This document shows positions 61,101 to 64,000 of a DNA stretch of 64,000 bases, one piece after another. Every line of letters begins with the position of its first letter. Position 1 is the first letter of the stretch. Under the pieces are notes generated by a model that was not told the DNA's origin, searched no databases, and worked only from the letters and a program-made list of their open reading frames with translations. The position numbers and the translations under genes are program-made. The DNA comes from Cryphonectria parasitica EP155 (lineage: Eukaryota > Ascomycota > Sordariomycetes > Diaporthales > Cryphonectriaceae). Location: NCBI RefSeq assembly GCF_011745365.1, contig NW_024468916.1, positions 851,630-915,629 on the forward strand, given 5' to 3'.

Positions 61101-61155
61101 GAGGGTGGCCAGGGTGGCCCAAAACTACCCCGGCCCAAAACCCCCCCCTTTGACT
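61101..61155 (-). repeat. Right terminal inverted repeat, 55 bases
   Basis: Exact inverted copy of 59300-59354, ending with eight C and TTTGACT next to the TA duplication. Confidence 0.96.
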
Positions 61156-61254
61156 TATTGTGGATGAGGAGAAGTCGCGGACGTCGAGCGCGCGCAATCC
61201 GCAGCCGTCGTTATCGAGATCATTCTCCTTATTCCGACCTCTGAGACTTCGTGC

Positions 61255-63489
61255 CTATAGGTCCTCGCTCAGAAATGGTCTCGTTGGTCTTACAATACCT
61301 TCAAAGGATTCGAAAAAGGCATTCATAAACCGCACCAGAAGATCCACCCTCCCATCCCGCGGGAGAGCAAAGAACCCCCACGGCTGGTCGTTCTTGGCCA
61401 GGTTCGCCACAGGGACTGTCGCCACGGGCCAGCCGGCAGAGGACGAGAATGAGATCAAGGACGCGTCTGACGCGGAGAGTACGATGTCGAGGTCTACATC
61501 GCGCATGAACTTCGCCATGCCGTCTTGTCGGGCGAGATGGCGAAGACCTGTTGCTGCGGCTTCGTATTTCTCGCTGGTCATGGTGTCGTTGAGGGCTTTG
61601 ATAAGTTCTGTTTGGGTTGTGTAGGCTTTTTGTTTTGGTTTGGCTGCAGTGTCAATGAACATCTCTTTTCGGGGGGTTTGTGAGCTGTAATAGGGAAAGG
61701 AAAGGGAGGAGGGATTGTGTGATGATGCTCCTCTGTCAGGACTTACGCTCTGGCATCGCCTTATCGGCGTGGGCTTCGTTCCAGGCGACAACATCGGCCA
61801 GGTTAGCGAGACTCGAGTCGCGCTCAAAATTTGTTGCGATGAAGTCTTCGAGGACGTCTGCGAACTCGTGGTCTAAGAGTGTCTATGTCAGCCCCTCCTT
61901 GACATCGCTCATGTTGCTTGGCGCGGAAAAGTCCCTCACAGCAGACTGTGTGCAGGGTTTCGCCCTCAAACTTGAGTGACTCCCACTGAGGGGGATGCTG
62001 CAGCGGGTAGACGACCCTAGCACCGAGCTCCTCCAACTTCTTGGCCACTGAGGCGTATTTCTCTTTCTAAAAAAGCATATTATTAGTTGGTTTGTACTGT
62101 ATATAGCCAGATAGGACAGAAGCAGGGTGGGATTAGCTCCTCTCTTCCTCACCACCTCATCCGAGCCCCATTTCCACTCGATGGTTGAATGAATGCCCCA
62201 TTGACTATCCAGGATCCCGATTGACAACCCCTTCCACCCAGAAGCTGCTTGGTTTCCATCCTTCTCGAGCGCCTGGACGACATCATAGCTGGTAGGAGGG
62301 AGGAGAAGGACTTTGGCAAGCGCCACCAAGTCATGAGGATCCCGCGCCATCAGGCCTACACGGTCCGAGAACGCCCCAATCCTTGAAATTCCATCGATGG
62401 GTACCGAGCCGTGTGGCAAGGTCAGGCCGTAGAGCCCATTCGCACTCGCCGGCAGCACGTTCGAGCCACCAGTCTCGGTGCCGATGCCTAGGGGCGAGAA
62501 GCCTGCTGCTATGCTGACGGCGGGACCGACAGAAGAGCCGCCGCATACCTTTTTTCGTTGTACAAAAACTCTCGATGTTAGTGTACAGAGGCAGAAAAGA
62601 AAAGAAAAAAAAGAGAAAGGAGGGGCGGCGCACCGGCTGGTCATCGTCATGGAGATCGTCTCGTCTGTATGGGGAGAGAGTTTGGCCTCCATATGCGCTC
62701 CATCCGGCGGGGGTGTTGTCAGACCTTTGAACGCGGTGAGCAGAAATGTCTTTGTTGTTGATCAACTATGGTCTTCCTACTTCATTCCACAGAATTCCTA
62801 AAAAGGTACTGTAATCAGCACACCGGGTGATATAGACTTAGAGAAGGCCCGGGTTGGGGGGGGGGGGGGGGAAGGCAACAGCGGATGGTACATATATACT
62901 CACAGTCAAGTTCCCTTTCCCAAGAACGATGATGCCAGCTTCCAGGAGCTGCGAGAACCTTGGTTAGTCACATTCTCTTTGGGCTCGGTGCCAGTCAAGT
63001 CCATAAGCTGTTGTTCTAACCTTGTCGACCACAGTTGCGTTTCGTTTGGCCACTAGAGATGCGATCGCACACGAGCCCGCAGACGTGACCATACCCAAGG
63101 AGGGATGGGTAACAATGGCATCCTAACGCGCATCATCAGCCCGATCCGATTATATAATTTTAACCTTCTCCCAGGGTTGTCTGCAGCAGGTTCCGCCCAC
63201 TCACTTTGAGGATGATCGGGATACCGTGCAGCTCGCCACGGATCTGTCCCCGTGCCCGCTCCTCGTCCAGCTTCCTGGCCCGAGCGAGCGCAATGTTCCT
63301 GGGACACACCGACAGGATGGCCTTGAGCTTCAGCCTGTCCTCGTTGTGCCGGTCGATCTGGTCGAGGAACGAGGTGACTAGGTCCTCGCTAGTGAGCTGT
63401 CCGTTCCGCATGAGCTGCTGGTATTCGTGCGCTGGCCGCTGCAGGAGGGTGAAGGACCCGAGGCTCTGAGACATCGCCATATTCCTCAA
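61255..63489 (-). CDS. Amidase (amidase signature family)
   Basis: Hydrolyses carboxamide bonds; substrate unknown. Nine exons fit: 63489-63205, 63122-63021, 62948-62904, 62797-62781, 62724-62634, 62548-62153, 62066-61940, 61872-61747 and 61664-61255, giving 532 residues, typical for fungal amidases. Exon 4 is only 17 bases (EFCGM) and completes NLTEFCGMK, followed by GWSAYGGQTLSPY. Catalytic triad: Lys in GIPIILKDA, then the Ser-cisSer pair in GGSSVGPAVSIAAGF and GTETGGSN. No signal peptide. Some junctions are weaker than usual: donor GTGCGC after exon 5, GTAGGA after exon 4, and acceptor AAAAG before exon 9. They are the only joins I found that keep the frame. The start could also be Met4 or Met6. 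The intron after exon 3 contains a 16-G run. Confidence 0.83.
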
Positions 63490-64000
63490 TAGATGGTGGC
63501 ACCTTAATGCTTCACAGTGAGACCAGCGTGGTTTTGTTTTTTGCTCGGTGGCGGGATTCCAATCCCTTTTTCCCCCTCTCTTTTTCCTATCTCCTCTTTC
63601 AGACTACTACTTTATAACGATATGCATTTGTGACTATCTGTATCTCTTTTGAGGTTGTTTACGTGGCTGCCTAGGCTTACGTGCGTCGTCAGTCTTATCA
63701 TCATCCGTATAGGTGAATGTGGACAAGGTGTCCGTCCTCCTTCCCGGCTCGAGGAAGTCCCGCTTCCCAACCTCTCAGTATTATGCATGTCCTGCACGAT
63801 CCTTATGGGTCCAGCTTGGCAGAGGCAGGGAGAAGGGGGGAAAAGGTCCGGAGGAATCGTCGTGATTATTGCCTTTTTCTTCTTTAGTTTCTCCCTTTGC
63901 TATCTCTTTCTTTTTCCTTTCTTTGCTTTTGATTTCTTGGCCCGAAACATGCGACCATGGATTCTCTTTGCTTTTTCCTCTCGGCGAGACGCACGGGAAA
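63490..64000. other. Upstream region of the amidase gene
   Basis: Pyrimidine-rich patches (63540-63600 and 63870-63935) and no recognised gene. Presumed amidase promoter; the window ends here. Confidence 0.5.

Larger units (their letters stand above)
59300..61155. mobile_element. Fot1/pogo-type DNA transposon, RIP-damaged
   Basis: A 1856-base element bounded by perfect 55-base terminal inverted repeats and flanked by TA on both sides (59298-59299 and 61156-61157), the target duplication of the Tc1/mariner-pogo superfamily. The size and the single transposase gene fit Fot1. The coding frame is on the minus strand and is interrupted by stops (see the pseudogene entry). The insertion lies 100 bases past the amidase stop and does not break a recognised gene. 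Confidence 0.95.

Noticed and set aside
61255..63489. Amidase as a pseudogene or as a member of the siderophore cluster
   Set aside because: It first looks broken, but nine exons give a complete 532-residue enzyme. Its place 5 kb from sidA beyond a transposon gives no real support for a shared pathway; amidases are common single genes in fungi.

Overview
The window reads as nuclear DNA of a filamentous ascomycete (Pezizomycotina, probably a Sordariomycete; the class is my inference). Introns are short, with GTAAGT-type donors and CTGAC/TAAC-like branch points. Intergenic DNA is pyrimidine-rich, and there are fungus-specific families: a DUF3433 membrane protein, a Pir-like cell-wall protein, a GH28 pectin hydrolase and a ferrichrome-type siderophore synthetase. 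A Fot1/pogo transposon carries RIP-like C-to-T and G-to-A damage. Exon joins were worked out by hand. Every spliced model given here is open throughout and a multiple of three, except where stated.

Layout. 1.35-3.7 kb: the ER Hsp70 chaperone Kar2/BiP (+). 4.4-6.1 kb: a VHS/GAT protein of the Lsb5 type (-). 9.0-10.0 kb: a small single-pass Ser/Thr-rich membrane protein (-). 12.2-16.6 kb: a 1404-residue DUF3433 multi-pass protein with a tandemly repeated outer region (+). 17.0-18.2 kb: an F-box protein (-). 18.8-22.5 kb: karyopherin Kap123/importin-4 (-). 23.8-25.5 kb: a secreted exo-type GH28 enzyme (+). 25.5-32.9 kb: 7.4 kb with no recognisable gene. 32.9-34.5 kb: a Pir-repeat, apparently GPI-anchored wall protein (+). 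36.1-37.1 kb: a U1-type zinc-finger protein resembling WBP4 (+).

The standout is the iron locus at 37.3-57.5 kb. Two very long minus-strand open frames (52252-45969 and 45914-37604) join across a 54-base intron, and a third short exon completes the end. The result is one nonribosomal peptide synthetase of about 4910 residues with order A-T-C-A-T-C-T-C-A-T-C-T-C-T-C. Immediately upstream on the same strand lies L-ornithine N5-monooxygenase (SidA). SidA makes N5-hydroxyornithine, which is acylated elsewhere and then assembled by the synthetase into an intracellular ferrichrome-type siderophore. Two copies of the iron-responsive GATA motif ATCTGATAA, each inside an identical 17-base block, lie about 0.8 and 1.5 kb upstream of SidA and fit repression by an SreA-type factor.

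59.3-61.2 kb: a complete 1.86-kb pogo-type element with perfect 55-base inverted repeats and a TA duplication. Its transposase is full length but has ten premature stops. It sits 100 bases beyond the end of a nine-exon amidase gene (61.3-63.5 kb, -).

No rRNA, tRNA or CRISPR was recognised. Long open frames opposite Kar2, Kap123, the WBP4-like gene and the synthetase are treated as shadows.
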